Source: Eutypa lata (taxonomy: Eukaryota; Ascomycota; Sordariomycetes; Xylariales; Diatrypaceae). From it: DNA of 64,000 bases. The position numbers were made by a program, and so were the translations under genes. This document shows, in pieces, positions 1 to 12,101 of the stretch. The notes under the pieces were generated by a model that saw only the letters and a list, made by a program, of their open reading frames with translations, had not been told where the DNA came from and ran no database searches. Numbering within the stretch: the stretch's first letter is position 1; each line of letters starts with the position of its first letter. The DNA lies in assembly GCA_022661535.1 (NCBI GenBank), contig JAKULF010000001.1:3100001-3164000 (forward strand), read 5' to 3'.

Positions 1-198
1 ACGCCCCATCATTCACGCCCTGAAGTGAAATAAGAGAAGAAAACACCAGGAGGTGAAATCCAGAGAAACGGTATTGAGTCCAGGCGTCGGGATCGCCGAA
101 GACACAAGGAAAGGAAGGAAGGAATTTCGGCGACCACATCGGAGCAGGGCCCGTGCTACTACTACTACAACTACTACTTACTACCACCACCACCAAAA

Positions 199-1605
199 AT
201 GGGAGATGTGGCCGAGGACCTCGATACCAAAGGCGGCGCGCTGAGCACTGCGAAGGATCTTTTCGCAGGAGCCGTTGGGGGAGTTGCTCAGGTATTGACT
301 GGTATGGTAACCTGACCTCAACAGTTGTTTCCAATTTTCACGGACGGCTCAGCATACAAGTTTTCATTTTAATTTCATTCATTCTTTACTACGTACCATC
401 ATATCATATCGCATCTCTTCACCTATCTCGGCACGATTCATCAAGCCGCCGTGATGAGAGAGGGTTGCACCACATTCAATTCCGCGCACCAACCCCAAAC
501 ACACAAACATTTCACCGTGACACTCAATGAAGAGTCACGCGGATTATGCATTGATCCCATGGCATTTTACACTTACACTTACACTTACACAATTGCAATT
601 ATGAACACCCAAGATTACTAACCAACTCGTGCCCACGAATCCAGGCCAGCCCTTCGACATAGTAAAAGTGCGCCTACAGACCGGGACGGCGTACACGTCG
701 GCGCTCGACGCCGCCAAGTCCATCTACGCGCAGGAGGGCCCGCTGGCCTTCTACAAGGGGACGCTGACGCCGCTCCTGGGCATCGGGGCCTGCGTGTCCA
801 TCCAGTTCGGCGGCTTCGGCTTCGCGAAGCGGTACTTCGAGGCCGCCAACCAGCGCCGCCACCCCCTAGCGGCGTCCAGGGACCTCAGCTACGGCCAGTA
901 CTACGCCGCGGGCGCCTTCGCCGGCGTCGCCAACTCGGTCGCTTCGGGCCCCGTTGAGCATGTCCGCATCCGGTGTGAGTACCATACCTGAACAAACAAA
1001 CCCCCTAACCCTAAATCTGTCAATTGCTTTGAATTCTTTTCTTTTTGGGGCGGTTTGACCTCCCCTCTTGTGCCGAGAGAGTCCTCCCGTGCTAACCTAT
1101 CCCCATCACCACAGTGCAAGCGCAACCGCACGGCGCAGGCCGCCTGTACGCGGGGCCGCTCGACTGCGTGCGGCAGCTCTCGGCGCACGGGGGCGTGCTC
1201 CGGGGCCTGTACCGGGGGCAGGCGGTGACGGTGCTGCGCGAAGCGCAGGCGTACGGGGTGTGGTTCCTGGCGTTCGAGTGGATGATGAACGCGGACGCGG
1301 CGCGGAACCGGGCCGCGCGCGCCGACGTCCCCAGCTGGAAGGTGGCGCTGTACGGCGGGCTGGCGGGCGAGGCGCTCTGGCTCGCCAGCTACCCCCTCGA
1401 CGTCGTCAAGTCCAAGATGCAGACCGACGGCTTGACCCCGCAGGACGCCCGCTACCGGTCCATGCGCGACTGCTTCGCGCAGACGTGGAGGGCCGAGGGT
1501 GCCAGGGGCTTCTGGAAGGGCATCGCGCCTACGCTGCTGAGGGCTATGCCCGTTAGTGCTTGTACGTTTGCGACGGTGGAGGCGACTATGCGGTTTATTA
1601 GTTAG
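199..1605 (+). CDS. ymc1: Mitochondrial carrier protein, Ymc1/Ymc2-like
   Basis: Three exons, 199-301, 645-974 and 1115-1605, join in frame to a 307-residue protein, the usual size of a mitochondrial carrier. The introns are 302-644 (343 bp, unusually long here) and 975-1114 (GTGAGT...CAG). The three tandem carrier repeats show the Px[DE]xx[KR] signatures: PFDIVK (about residue 37), PVEHVR (about 137) and PLDVVK (about 238). The contexts AQVLTGQPFD, GPVEHVRIRLQ and YPLDVVKSKMQTD closely match the yeast Ymc1/Ymc2 group, inner-membrane carriers linked to glycine/organic-acid transport, rather than carnitine or ornithine carriers. The start ATG lies just upstream of the first transmembrane repeat; no longer in-frame start is evident. 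The substrate cannot be fixed from sequence. The C-terminal two thirds are very GC-rich, unlike the flanks. The family is confident; the symbol is by analogy. Confidence 0.9.
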
Positions 1606-2049
1606 TTAAGCCTTTTTTTTGGGGGGGGGGTTGATCTCTTCGAACATGGGTGAAATAAGACATGTATAGAGGGTGTGGGTGGGTGTTTCTGAGTACCTGG
1701 TTCAGTCGGTAGGTGGTTTATTTAGATCCGAAGACAAAAAAGAATAGGTTTGTGTTTGGGACTCTTGAGGATCCCTTCAGAGAGAAAGTGAGAAGACGCG
1801 ATAGGAGGAACAACATGCGGTTCAGTGTTGACCTTCCAGTATACGATCACGAGAATTCCTGCTAGATAGATGGATACATAGACAGATACGTACGGCTGTT
1901 AGGCATATGGTCTAAGTTGTCAAGGTGGCATCTAGATAGATAGGTAGATATGCTTTTACTCTTAATTCAACATAGAGCGGGGGAACGCTTAATTCATCAT
2001 CCCGCACCACCACCTCTACCATCACTACCCCCTTTTCAAATATATCTAA
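1606..2049. other. Intergenic, convergent 3' ends, TAGA-type simple repeats
   Basis: Tail-to-tail spacer between the carrier and the RINT1-like gene. It holds a T-run/G-run just after the carrier stop and short degenerate TAGA/GATA repeats near 1863-1883 and 1929-1951. No gene is seen. Confidence 0.6.
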
Positions 2050-4604
2050 CTAATCCTGGTACTCAACCCTCTTCTGCACAATATTCCGCGCATTAGCCGG
2101 TGTGAGCGTCTCGACGCCAAGCTCCTCGAGCGCCTTCTTCGCCTCCATGTTGTCGATGAAGAAGCGATCGCTCGCCTGCTGAAGCGACATGGTGGTTCTG
2201 CCGTCGTCGTCGTTAGCTTCCAGCGGCAGGCTCAGGACCCGCGCCCCGTCCTCGAGCGTGCTCAGGGCCGCCGACACGCCGGCGATGTGCTGGTCCACCA
2301 GCGACGCGATGGCCTGCAGGTCGCGCACGAACTGGGCCGCGCCGAGCGTCGTGAAGCTGTGCTTCATGAGCACGTCCGCCCAGAGCATGTCCTGCAGCTT
2401 CTCGAGGGCCTCCCTCCAGACCCGGCGGTCGACGGCCGTGCTTAGGGCCGAACTTAGGAATTTCAGGTTTCGTTTGAGGACCTGGATGGGGAGGGGGATT
2501 AGCACGTGGTTATGGTATGGTTGGCTAACTAGGTCAGTTATACATACCCTCAGAGGTTCGTCGAGTTCTGGCGATACGGCGAGTTGCGTGTGGTCGACTG
2601 TTATTGTCAGGAATCTGGGCTAGGAAGTTTTTTTAGGCAGATAACTCACTAGTTGCTTCGCTGCTAATTGAACTCCATTGCGGCTTGACAAGGTACGGTC
2701 GGAAAGCCTTCTGGTGAGAGCTGACCAGGGCCACCACGAGGTACTCTTCAGCTGTCTTTCGACGACTCCTATACGCCGCGATGGTTTCATCGAAGAGAAT
2801 ACCACCATCTTCGTTCGAACCAACTGCAGCCGACGTTCTGTGTTTGACAAGGTCGTGACTCATGCCACCTGCCAAGTTTTCTTGATCGTCAGATTCCCTA
2901 GCCCTAGACTGTAATTGTTCCCAGAGAGTAACGAAGAACTGAGTGCACTCGTTAGTATTGATGGGATAAGTGGACGATATATGAACTTACTTCCTCATTG
3001 CTCCAGTCCTTCAGGGTAGAGACAATGTGATCGGAGCTGCCCAACACCCTGCAAAGAGTCTCAAAAGCCCCAGTTCCTTCGAGAGCTGCGAGCTGCTCTT
3101 TGGTGACTCCGTGGAGGGTGCGACCAAGTGTTGACGTTATCGAATAATAAGCTTCGAGGGAATCTCGGAGGCGATCGTGATATTCATCCAGTATTTCAAG
3201 TTGAATATCAATAAGAAATCGCAGCTTGTGAGAGAACCTCCGGATCCGTTCATATTGAGAGGTAACCGTTCGTAATAGATCTGTTATCCTCACAGCACCG
3301 AACGTTGGTTTCATCTTGCCCGGTCCACTGTAGTCGTAGTCGATATTCCTTGCATCCGGTGAATCCATAATGGTATGGAAGCGCTCGAGCGCGAACTCCT
3401 TCTCCACCTCGAGCCATGTGTCGAAATGTTCAGCTAATACCTCGGAAGTAAGACCAGCCCAGCCGCGCTCTGGGTCGCCACCGTCGTAGTTAAATCTCGA
3501 TCGGAGGTCATCGTCCAGGTTCATTAGCTGAACCATTAGACTACTCAGGAACTGTGGGTTTTTTAACCCGTGCTGAACAACAGTGGCTAGCTTTTCTCTC
3601 AAGACCGGCAGCAGCGCCGTAATGAGGGCGCAAGCTGGGTCAACATACACGGATATGTCCTGCATCTTGGTATCGCGGAACCTACTAGCCAAAACGTAGC
3701 CAACGTTTTCCCGGAAGAAATCCTCCCATTTATCTATCAGCGACAAAAACTGTGGGATGCAGAACGTCCCGAACGATTGAGGAGTACTGGTCGCATTGTC
3801 GCTCATGAATTGGAAGCGAAACCACTGCACGAAAGGCGTCACTATCACCTCGAATGGGAGAAGTGTAACAATGTCGTCTGAGTAAAGCACCTCGGCCATT
3901 TGCAGGTCAACAAGCTTCTCAAAGCATTCTAACCATTCAGGGTCTATTCCACTCTGCGGATCTACACCTTGAGGCCAGTTGCGTTTTTTCAATATGGACC
4001 CGAACTCTTTCGACATCGTATTCTTCATCTCATCCCACAGATTCTCCGCGATTCTCTCGACGTGGTTCACGAGATGCGGTGCGGCTTCGTCGGCGGGGCC
4101 CTGGAGCTCCCTTAACCGCACGGACAGCTTTTTCAACCTAGAGTAAGGTTCCAGTGCGGCCTTTGGGCTCTGCGGGAGGTGCGAACGAGCCTCCAATCTC
4201 ATATTCTCCACGTCTTGTAAGAGCGACACGTATTTATATGCGAGCTCCACCTTGTGCAATTGTTTCATAGGCCCTTCGAGTCTTCGGATCGCTTCGTCAG
4301 GTGCATCGGACTCGGCGACAATTCGCAATCGGAGGTCGATACTATGCTGCAGCTTCTCAAAGTCGTCGATCGACCTAGCGAGGCCGCCTTGGCGATCCTG
4401 GGCGGCCCTGCGCGCATCTTCAAGCTCCTTGGTGGCATCGTCGAGCTGTGTCTGGAGCTGCTTGCGTTGGACTTCGACATTGGCGATGAGACTGTCGAGA
4501 TTCTCCAGGTCGGTGCTGGATTGCAGTTTATCGTCAAGGTAGTCCTCTAGACGGATATCAGGCTCCAAGGATTGGGAGCGCGTCAATGTAACCGCCGCCA
4601 TCAT
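2050..4604 (-). CDS. RINT1/Tip20 family vesicle-tethering protein
   Basis: Four exons on the minus strand: 4604-2991, 2938-2650, 2597-2548 and 2481-2050. The introns are 52, 52 and 66 bp with consensus ends, and a TACTAAC-like branch site is visible in the first. They splice to 794 residues, the usual size for this family. The N-terminal third (about residues 25-130) is heptad-rich coiled coil. The remainder is the helical RINT-1/TIP-1 domain, with FFVTLWEQLQ at the first splice joint and conserved segments such as PELDEPL, LEKLQDMLWADVLMK and TLGAAQF near the end. Tip20/RINT1 is a subunit of the Dsl1/NRZ complex, which captures Golgi-derived COPI vesicles at the ER. ATG 4604 is followed at once by a second Met codon, so the true start may be one codon later. 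The second intron boundary (2598-2649) was chosen by phase and is the least certain. Confidence 0.88.
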
Positions 4605-5607
4605 TCGTGGTGCTGTTGGTGGTTCGGGTTTGGATCAGGTGTTCGTTATACAATTCATAACGACGTAGCTAATTCGATAAGTACCTGTCGTTTTATGCAT
4701 ATAACCAGGAATTTCTTAAGTTGCATACTCTGGCTTAAGTGGGACGTGGTGGGGCTAATACCCCTTAACAAGTCAAACACATCTTCGAAAATCAAACAGC
4801 ATCCAAGTAGTTGATATCTCATCGCGTAGAATTGTGACGATGAACACTATCCCCAAATTTCTGATCTCAACGGGGTCTTGGCGAGGGGGAGGCGCATATA
4901 AGACTATGCGCTGGGGTAAACACTGATTATGCAATCCTAGGCTAAGACATATCACCTCCCCTTTGGTCTTGGATACCTGACATCTTATTTACTGAGATGC
5001 GAACAAGGCAAACTATAAGGCTTACAAGTCAATCCCGATTACGTAGCAGGTTCTTAGGACAAAGGTTTTGCATCTCAGTATTAAAACAGGCATTCGGCAT
5101 TTTACATGCCCCATGGATGGAGGCAATATTGCAGGCAGAAGACATCGGCGCTCTGCCGACGGCCTTTAAGAAGCATTACTGCGTAAATTGATGCGAACTG
5201 ACGGAGATTCACAGTTCAGCTAACGCCTTTTTCTCAAAGCGCCAATGATAGGCAATGGCCGGCCTCCAACTCATAGTCTTCAGTATGAGTGGTTTCTATT
5301 TAAAAAGGTGCAAGATGCAACACAGTAAGCTGATGCCTAGGGATAGACCAATGAATGATTTCGTTCAATATACTGCACCTACACCGAAGATTGATAGGGT
5401 ACTATACCCGGGTCGTCAAGAAGGCATTGGAACAGGTGGCGAAAGGCACAGTATATAAGTCTTAAGGTCTCATAAAAGGGAGCGCCTAACATAAGGTCCA
5501 CCCGCTCAATATCATTACACCTTATACGACTGGATATATATTACCCTCGATCTTGACTCTCCACTTTCTACTGTTTTGGCTGTTCAATTCCACATCGACT
5601 TCTCAGC
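4605..5607. other. Intergenic, shared upstream region
   Basis: About 1 kb between two divergently read genes. Short open frames occur but lack splice continuity or recognisable composition. TATA-like stretches at about 5452-5458 and 5533-5541 precede the plus-strand gene at 5608. Confidence 0.5.
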
Positions 5608-6096
5608 ATGCCTTACACACAGAAAACTGTATACGTGGCACGCGGCGATCTCATGGAAGGCCAAGGAGGCCGGCAGAACTCTCGCAACCTCCCCGACCCC
5701 AGCCAGGTCGACCCCTTCCCAACCACGACCCAAGACCAAGGCCGTGCCCGAACCCTGCTCCGGAAACTATTTGAAACCAAAGAGGCCACCGAAGCAATTA
5801 TCCTATTCGCTGAGAGGACCGACGCCGAGCACCGGGCTCGAGACTGGGCGGACAAGCGCGTCATGGAGATCAACCTAGTCGGACACCTGTACCGCGAGCT
5901 GAGACTGTACGTGCAGGAAGTCCAGTACACCGGCGCGCTGCCTCGGATACAGGGAAACGCGTTTCTCGTCTTCCGGCACCTCGCTCACAGGCCCGAAACC
6001 AGGGAGGAGAGGGAGGCTAGGAGGGCGAGAGCGGCTGCTGATGCTGCCAAGAAACATGCAGATGCCCACAGGAGGAAGGGCCAAGGTGTTCGATAG
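5608..6096 (+). CDS. Hypothetical protein, 162 aa, charged
   Basis: Single uninterrupted frame of 162 residues from an ATG about 70 bp downstream of a TATA-like element (ggatatatatt at about 5531). The body is hydrophilic: a Gln/Pro/Asp-rich start, a helical middle (residues about 45-115, with LLRKLFETKEATEAIILFAE and a Tyr/Val-rich segment), and a strongly Arg/Ala/Glu-rich helical C-terminus (EEREARRARAAADAAKKH). There is no signal peptide or membrane segment. The coding stretch is clearly more GC-rich than both flanks, which supports it being real. I do not recognise a family. It is isolated, with over 1 kb of non-coding sequence on each side. Confidence 0.6.
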   Translation: MPYTQKTVYVARGDLMEGQGGRQNSRNLPDPSQVDPFPTTTQDQGRARTLLRKLFETKEATEAIILFAERTDAEHRARDWADKRVMEINLVGHLYRELRLYVQEVQYTGALPRIQGNAFLVFRHLAHRPETREEREARRARAAADAAKKHADAHRRKGQGVR

Positions 6097-7696
6097 AGAT
6101 ACCTAGGTGGATATTCGGCCCTTCTGACAAGCGGCCATCCACTTGGGGGTCGCCAGAGGGTAGATGTAGAGGTTTCTTTCGTCTATATCGTAAGAGACTG
6201 CAGTCATTGCTGGCCTTTATATCCCACCATCAAGCTCTGTTTCTACCTGTCACTCCGTAACTCACATTCACCCGCCGGGAAGTGCCATGCGTATGAGAGG
6301 GGGTGTAAGTAGTCTTTGAGCCGTCAGTTCCCACCCCTTACATAATTTAGTAACTTTATTAGTGCACGGCCTTCTTCTTCGTATCTCGTTTTTCTATATC
6401 AATTAAACACGATCTCGTCGTTTTGCAGATGGGGATGAATCGTGTTCGTTGGATCCCTTCTTAAATGTATAGTTCTACGGTGTTTGGTTATGCGTGCATA
6501 CCTGAGTCTAACACTTAATAGAGAACGTTGTCTATGGGATCTCTGGTAGACCTGTTGTTGTTGTTGTTGTTGTTGTTGCTGTTGAGACCAGTATTGTTGT
6601 TGCTAGAGGAAGATTAGAATGAGAACTGCTGCATTCCTCTTCTACTTTGACTTCAGTTTCTTGCTCGACGCCTCGTTTTGATGCGTCCAGTTATAATGTC
6701 CCCGTTCCTTCTTCTTCAGCATGGTGCGCATGAACGGGATCTTACACATAAACATGAGCAAGCCACCCTGTTCTCATACGGGCGAATTACCAGTTGAAAA
6801 CCTCTTCATATGATGGGGATACTTTTCTACTCTCGGCTTTCTGAACATCGATAGGTGTGAGGAGTATGGTGCTCTTCTCTTTCATTCATTATGAACATAA
6901 ATAAGGAGACGAAATAACGAAACTTAGAAAAGAACTCCTGCCCCCTCTACTTAGCTACCTAACTCTACTTGAAAGGAATTTATAAACTTGAATGATAAGT
7001 TAGAACATACGACTGGATATCGTTAATACTGCTGGCAATATTATTGTGGGTTAATAATCTAGCTATGATCGGCATTTACTAGATATTTCTTTTCCAATTG
7101 AGAGTCTTCTATTAGTACAACATCTCCTTATTGGGGTAAGTATAATAATGACTTGGAATTAAGTGCCCGTTGGCGTTGGCGTTTGCGTATATAACTCGCG
7201 ATCGATTCTTTGGAGAAATCCTTTGATCTTTGATGAAGGAAGGAACGTAGATAGCATAACGTGTGATAATCACCCCACGAAAGTGCATGGGACTTTCATC
7301 CTCGATTGCAGGGGCTGTATACTGCAAGACGTTGCGGCAAATTGTGGATCATATAGCATTTATAGTCTTAGCTAGAAGCTAAAACAGACAAGCTTTGCAG
7401 GGATGATATCATTGCCGTTATGGTAAAGATCGTGGTCTAGAGTCATAGACGAGTATACAGCCAATGAATGATGATTAACTTATCTTCGTGCAGATAACTT
7501 CGTCATCCGAGACGGAAAAGGGGACTCTGTATCTTAGCGATATATAAGCAAACAATCTCCTCTCCTCTCAACCTCCTCTCGAACATTACTCCATTATGTA
7601 CAGGAAAATATAGCCTGTCGTGGAATCCTACTCGCAGTAATACGAACACTCGATATTGTCTACTTGAACCGAGGTACGGAACAGCGGATATAGAAC
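6097..7696. other. Intergenic, AT-rich, no gene seen
   Basis: 1.6 kb spacer. The short open frames at 7112-7375 overlap on both strands and have no coding-like composition. It contains a (GTT)n microsatellite at 6553-6578. Confidence 0.5.
6553..6584. repeat. (GTT)n microsatellite
   Basis: About eight perfect GTT units followed by an imperfect GCTGTTG end. A second short GTT cluster lies at about 6594-6602. Confidence 0.9.
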
Positions 7697-8048
7697 ATGA
7701 ACAACAAGACTTACCGAAGATCATTCGGGATTGGGGGTGCTGGAAACATCCGTAAGTATCTACCCGCAAGCAGTTTGATCTGCCGACTCACCGTTCACGG
7801 GTTTGATTGCTCGTCGCTAACGTTGTGTATTGAATGCAGGAACCCGGGAGGAAGCAATCGTACCTGGCATGCTAGCCGCTCACGAGGTGGTGGAGCAACG
7901 TCGTCGAAGCAGCGCGATGAGTTTAGCGTCGAACTCGAATAGCAGTGGTTATGAACCGAGGAGGTCATCGACGGTCTCCGAACGCGTGAAGAATATATTC
8001 CGGACCTCGAGCAAAAGTTCCACTTCCAGCTCATCGCAAACCAAATGA
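7697..8048 (+). CDS. Small GGAGN-motif protein (DUF3602-like)
   Basis: Two exons, 7697-7751 and 7840-8048, separated by an 88 bp intron (GTAAGT...GCAG, branch-like GCTAAC), give 87 residues. The first exon encodes the SFGIGGAGNI segment, which resembles the repeated GRGGAGN motif of the fungal DUF3602 family; only one copy is present. The rest is Ser/Arg-rich and ends in a poly-Ser tail (SSKSSTSSSSQTK), with a helix at about residues 20-38. No function is known for the family. The intron interrupts the protein immediately after the motif. Many DUF3602 proteins carry several motif copies, so this is a short member or only a look-alike. Confidence 0.65.
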
Positions 8049-8527
8049 AATCCATCTCATCAGATGGATATACCAGACACTATCAGGTTGAATCACTACT
8101 ATTGGGAAACAAGTAATACGAGGGTGAAGATATGGATACTACTACAAGTAGGCCAGGCCTATAGCCAGGCAGAGAAGAGCAGGGTGCAGTTTCATAGGCA
8201 ACCCCAAGTGTATAAACCAAATTAAATGGGGGCGTTGAGGAACCAAAGGACTCGTTAAATTGATCCAGAGTACTATACTAATACAATACATCTAAAATTG
8301 AACGCTGCTCCATGTCAAAAAATTGTTTTGCGTAGAGTACAAATGAGAGTTTTGCTTTTTGAAAGGAAGATTGAAAACAAGAAATAGAACCCCCCGTGCC
8401 TTATGATTTACTACCAAGAAACCCTCCATCCTGTCCAGGCAAGATCTACGGATCTATACTCGCAACCCACCTTCACCCTGCTCAGCTAGGCCAGGATGGT
8501 TCCCGTCGTTGGCACGATTCAAAATTC
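8049..8527. other. Intergenic, convergent 3' ends
   Basis: Spacer between the 3' ends of the GGAGN-motif gene and the CorA-like gene; AT-rich, no gene seen. Confidence 0.5.
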
Positions 8528-11500
8528 TCATCCTAATCCCGCTGTTTGCTCCCTGGCTTTCACCACGGGAACGCGCTTTTCCGTGTGCATCATCATATTG
8601 GCGTTCTCTGTCTTCTTCTCCTTCTTCTCCTCATTTGCTTTCCTCTTCTCTATTCTCTTCTTGAGCGTCTCTTCCTTGGCTTTGTCTTTCAGCTTCGTCG
8701 TGATTTCAATAGCATTCTCGTACAGTTTGCGGCTCGGCATATCCATGTTAAGAGACCATCCGTAAATACCGGTTCGGACGCAGGCCTCTGTTACAAGCCG
8801 CGTGTAATAGTGCCAAATGATGGCCCGAACCCAGGTGCTTAGCGACACGAGTAGGGTTACTGCTAAGAAACTGAAGGATATTGAGACTGTACAGACACTG
8901 TTATAGCTGAATCACAAAACGAATGGAGCTGAACAAGTCTTACATATCCATTTGAAGGAGTCTTTGAGGCTGGTTTTATTCTCTTCTAGGTCGTATGCGT
9001 TCATACCGAAAACGCTAGACATGAAGGATAACGGCAACTATTGGCATGGTTATTAGGTGGCCCATTCGACACTTCTTAGTCAAGAGAAAAAAACAAGGGA
9101 GAGGGCGGGTTTACAAATATGATGGTCACAACAGTAAACATCATGATAGATCTGCCCTGTTTAATAGTCTCTTCAGACTGTCTCACAGACTGCCAAGCTT
9201 GCACGACGCTAGCTTGTTGCTGTTTTAGTTCCAATAGATCCTTGACCTGTTAAATGTTAGAATATTGGTTTAGATAACTGGGATATGGATGTGCTTACGC
9301 CATCGGCTGTGTTCTGGGCACTTCTTTGAAGTTCTTCGAGCTGCTCGATACGATCGTTTACTTTAGCCGTCAACTCCTCCGCGTTGATCTTAAACCAGTC
9401 GTACGTATCACATGCATCCGTATTTTGGTCTTGGCATGCGGTTTGAGACGAAGAGTTGGACGCGACGTCGCCTGACGAGGGACATCGATGGATATGTCTG
9501 TGGTTGTTGTTTAGACCGCGGGAGTACCGCAACCCCTGACACCCAGTAGGGTCCAAGATGTGCTCAACGTTGGTGATGAACTGCTTCAGGACATCCCTAT
9601 GTGTCTTCTGAACATAGATCATGATGCCTAGCTCCTCGACGATGTCTTTGATCTCCTTTTCTAGCTCGCCTTCGGGGTTGATATCGAGGAGCGGAACTTG
9701 GAGCTCAGAGGAGTTGCCGTATAAACTAGAGCGGTAGACCTTACGAGCTCGCTCGGTCCAACGCCATAGTCGTCCAAACGCCACAGTCTGCTTATACGAC
9801 TATAACGGGCAACGTTAATACAAAAACACGGTTCATAGTAGTGTCTCAGTACATACAATATTCCCTATAGCTTCTGAGAATGCCTCGAGCACTTGCGGCT
9901 GTTTCGAATGCGTAGTTCGATGGTAGCCATCATGTGAATCCCTGGTGCGGTCAAAGAACGTATTAGAGCATTCATCAAGGATGATGAGCGCCAAGTCAAA
10001 TACGGACTTGACCTGCTCTGGTCTTCCTTGCCCGACGCGGAGTCTAATAGATTTATGGACACCAGAGATATCGTTCTTGTTCGCTCCGTACCTGTTAGTA
10101 CCGTTAGCGACTCTCACATTTTCCTTTGAGAGATTTATATCGCGACTCACCTCTTCGGGAAACATGTGACGATGGTTTGCTTATCCAAAATCCACATCCA
10201 CAGCTGGTCGACCATGACGACACGCGACACTTTCCGTATGTTCTCCCGACATTCTCTACAGCCTTCTTCCTCTTTGACGTTGTCGTGGCCTTCCCAACCT
10301 TTATCTGGACTGAACGAATGGAATTTGCCGAAAGGGGTCGTCGTTGCACGGTATATGACTTGATCCTTATCTCTGGTACGACTCGTGTCGAGAGTCCAAT
10401 AATACGCTTGGTCCAGAGTACGACGCGGATGCAGCGGTGGGTCATGACACAGGAATTTCTCCAGGAGCTTCTTATCCCTGTACGACGTCATCCCTTCAAA
10501 AAGTCTCGCTGCGTCGATGAGTAACTGTCCCAAAGGGTGCTTAACCTTTATTCGCCGGTTTTGGTCCATTTCCAGATATGAGCCTATTCTCTTCAATAGC
10601 TGGACCGCCGTTTCTAGGGTAAGTGTTCTACCGGTAGCACGTAAGTGTCGTTGTCCCAAGCTGTATCTCCGAGGTCCCGCTGTATCGTCTGCTTCAGGCT
10701 CCTCTGAGTTGGGTGATGGCATCGCTGCTTGTTGCTGGTCCTTATTTACCATAAAGGCCCGTGATATTAGAGCCTTGAACCTTAGAAGCCTTGAGTCTGG
10801 ATCAGACTTATTAGGGTTCTTGGTATTGCACTTTGTTAGGCTACTTCGATCAGCTTGCCTCCGCTTTTTAGCCTCGAGTTCAAGCTCTTTAGATCTTTGC
10901 TTCTCGTTGTAGATCAAATGGCTAATCTCCTGGGCGAACCTTTCACGTTGTCTTGACGTTTCCCAGTGAAGGAAGGGCATCTGCATTATATATTAATTAA
11001 CATTGTTTTCATTAGAATGGATATATACTCACAAATAAGACAACACTCTTTGGGTTGTGCTCGACCTTATCCGGTGCTAGTATCGCGCGTTAGTCATATT
11101 ATATATTAAGACCTAACAATGACATACTTGATGAAATAGCTTCGCAGAACGGGCGCATGAACCGTGAATTGGCAGCAGTTTTTTCTCCGTGGAGTTGGCC
11201 ACGCCAATGTGACTCTTTCAAGAGCAAAGCCGTTTCTGTCTTGTCCTGTTTCTGGAGTTTGCGGTTGACGGCGTGGAAATCGGGCCGACTTTGCCCGAAA
11301 TAGCGAGCGATTGCCTCCTATATCGAATTCGTTAGTATCAAGCTTGTGACAGGTGTTGAATAGCTCACCTCGGCCCACTGTGTCGAGGATATATTAGCAT
11401 TTGGTCAAGTGTTAGAAGCCAGGAGGGAGACTTACGGCCATATTGTTTGATGGGAGGTGAAAATAGGTTATTTCACCTTCGTGAAAATGATCCTTGTGCA

Positions 11501-12101
11501 GGATGTTGTTCTGTCCCTCGGCCAGTAGGTTGTTCACCTTGATCTTTTGGTCCGGGAAACTTCCGAAGACGTCACCACCCTCGATCGTTTTTGGCTTGCC
11601 CGCTATAAATTGGATGACAGGTGCACTGATGTCCTTTTCTGGATCATATTCCCCTTTATCAACCATGGCCCCCAGTTCCCTCTCGGGAGCTCGGCCATTC
11701 TTCAACCCCTTATTGTCTCGCCACTTCTGTACGCCACTGATGTTCTTTGTGTACTCCTCCGAGTGTCTCCACGCCGACACACTTCCCTCTATGCTTTTTA
11801 CAAGGTGGTCATCTTCTTTATCCTTCTTCAATGTTTCTCGAAGAAAATTGATTCGGCGAAGCTCGTTATCACAGTCTTGTTCCCACTGGTCTCTCTTTCG
11901 ATCGCTGAGTTCCTGGGCCTGTTTCTGGGTGTATTTCAGGCTCTTGAAATGTTCAACTTCGTTCATCCATATACCATTTTCCTTTTCAAAGAAATGTGAT
12001 CGCTCGTAGTAATCGAGACATCCAAGGTAGTGCGACAGATGGTCTCCAATATCATACCCATGGCCCTCAGAACTAAGACAAGTGGGGGGACTACGCGCCA
12101 T
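8528..12101 (-). CDS. CorA-like (Mg2+ transporter-like) fungal membrane protein
   Basis: Ten exons read 5' to 3' on the minus strand: 12101-11436, 11377-11369, 11317-11128, 11076-11033, 10980-10151, 10091-9857, 9787-9299, 9246-9115, 9037-8944 and 8886-8528. All phases agree, giving 1015 residues. The long cytosolic part has the HLPSNNMAWAEEAIARYFG and MPFLHWETSRQRERF segments typical of the large fungal CorA-like group. Near the C-terminus lie the first membrane segment (about 856-872), the GMN signature (about 876-878) and the second membrane segment (about 897-916). A basic helical tail follows. GMN after the first helix is the hallmark of CorA/Mrs2/Alr channels, but these fungal proteins are of unproven ion specificity. 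Exon 2 is only 9 nt (Trp-Ala-Glu). The start was set at the Met of MARSPP; an in-frame Met lies 20 codons upstream. Confidence 0.82.

Noticed and set aside
1068..1556. Plus-strand 162-codon Arg/Ala/Pro-rich frame in the carrier's last exon
   Set aside because: Out-of-frame shadow in very GC-rich DNA.
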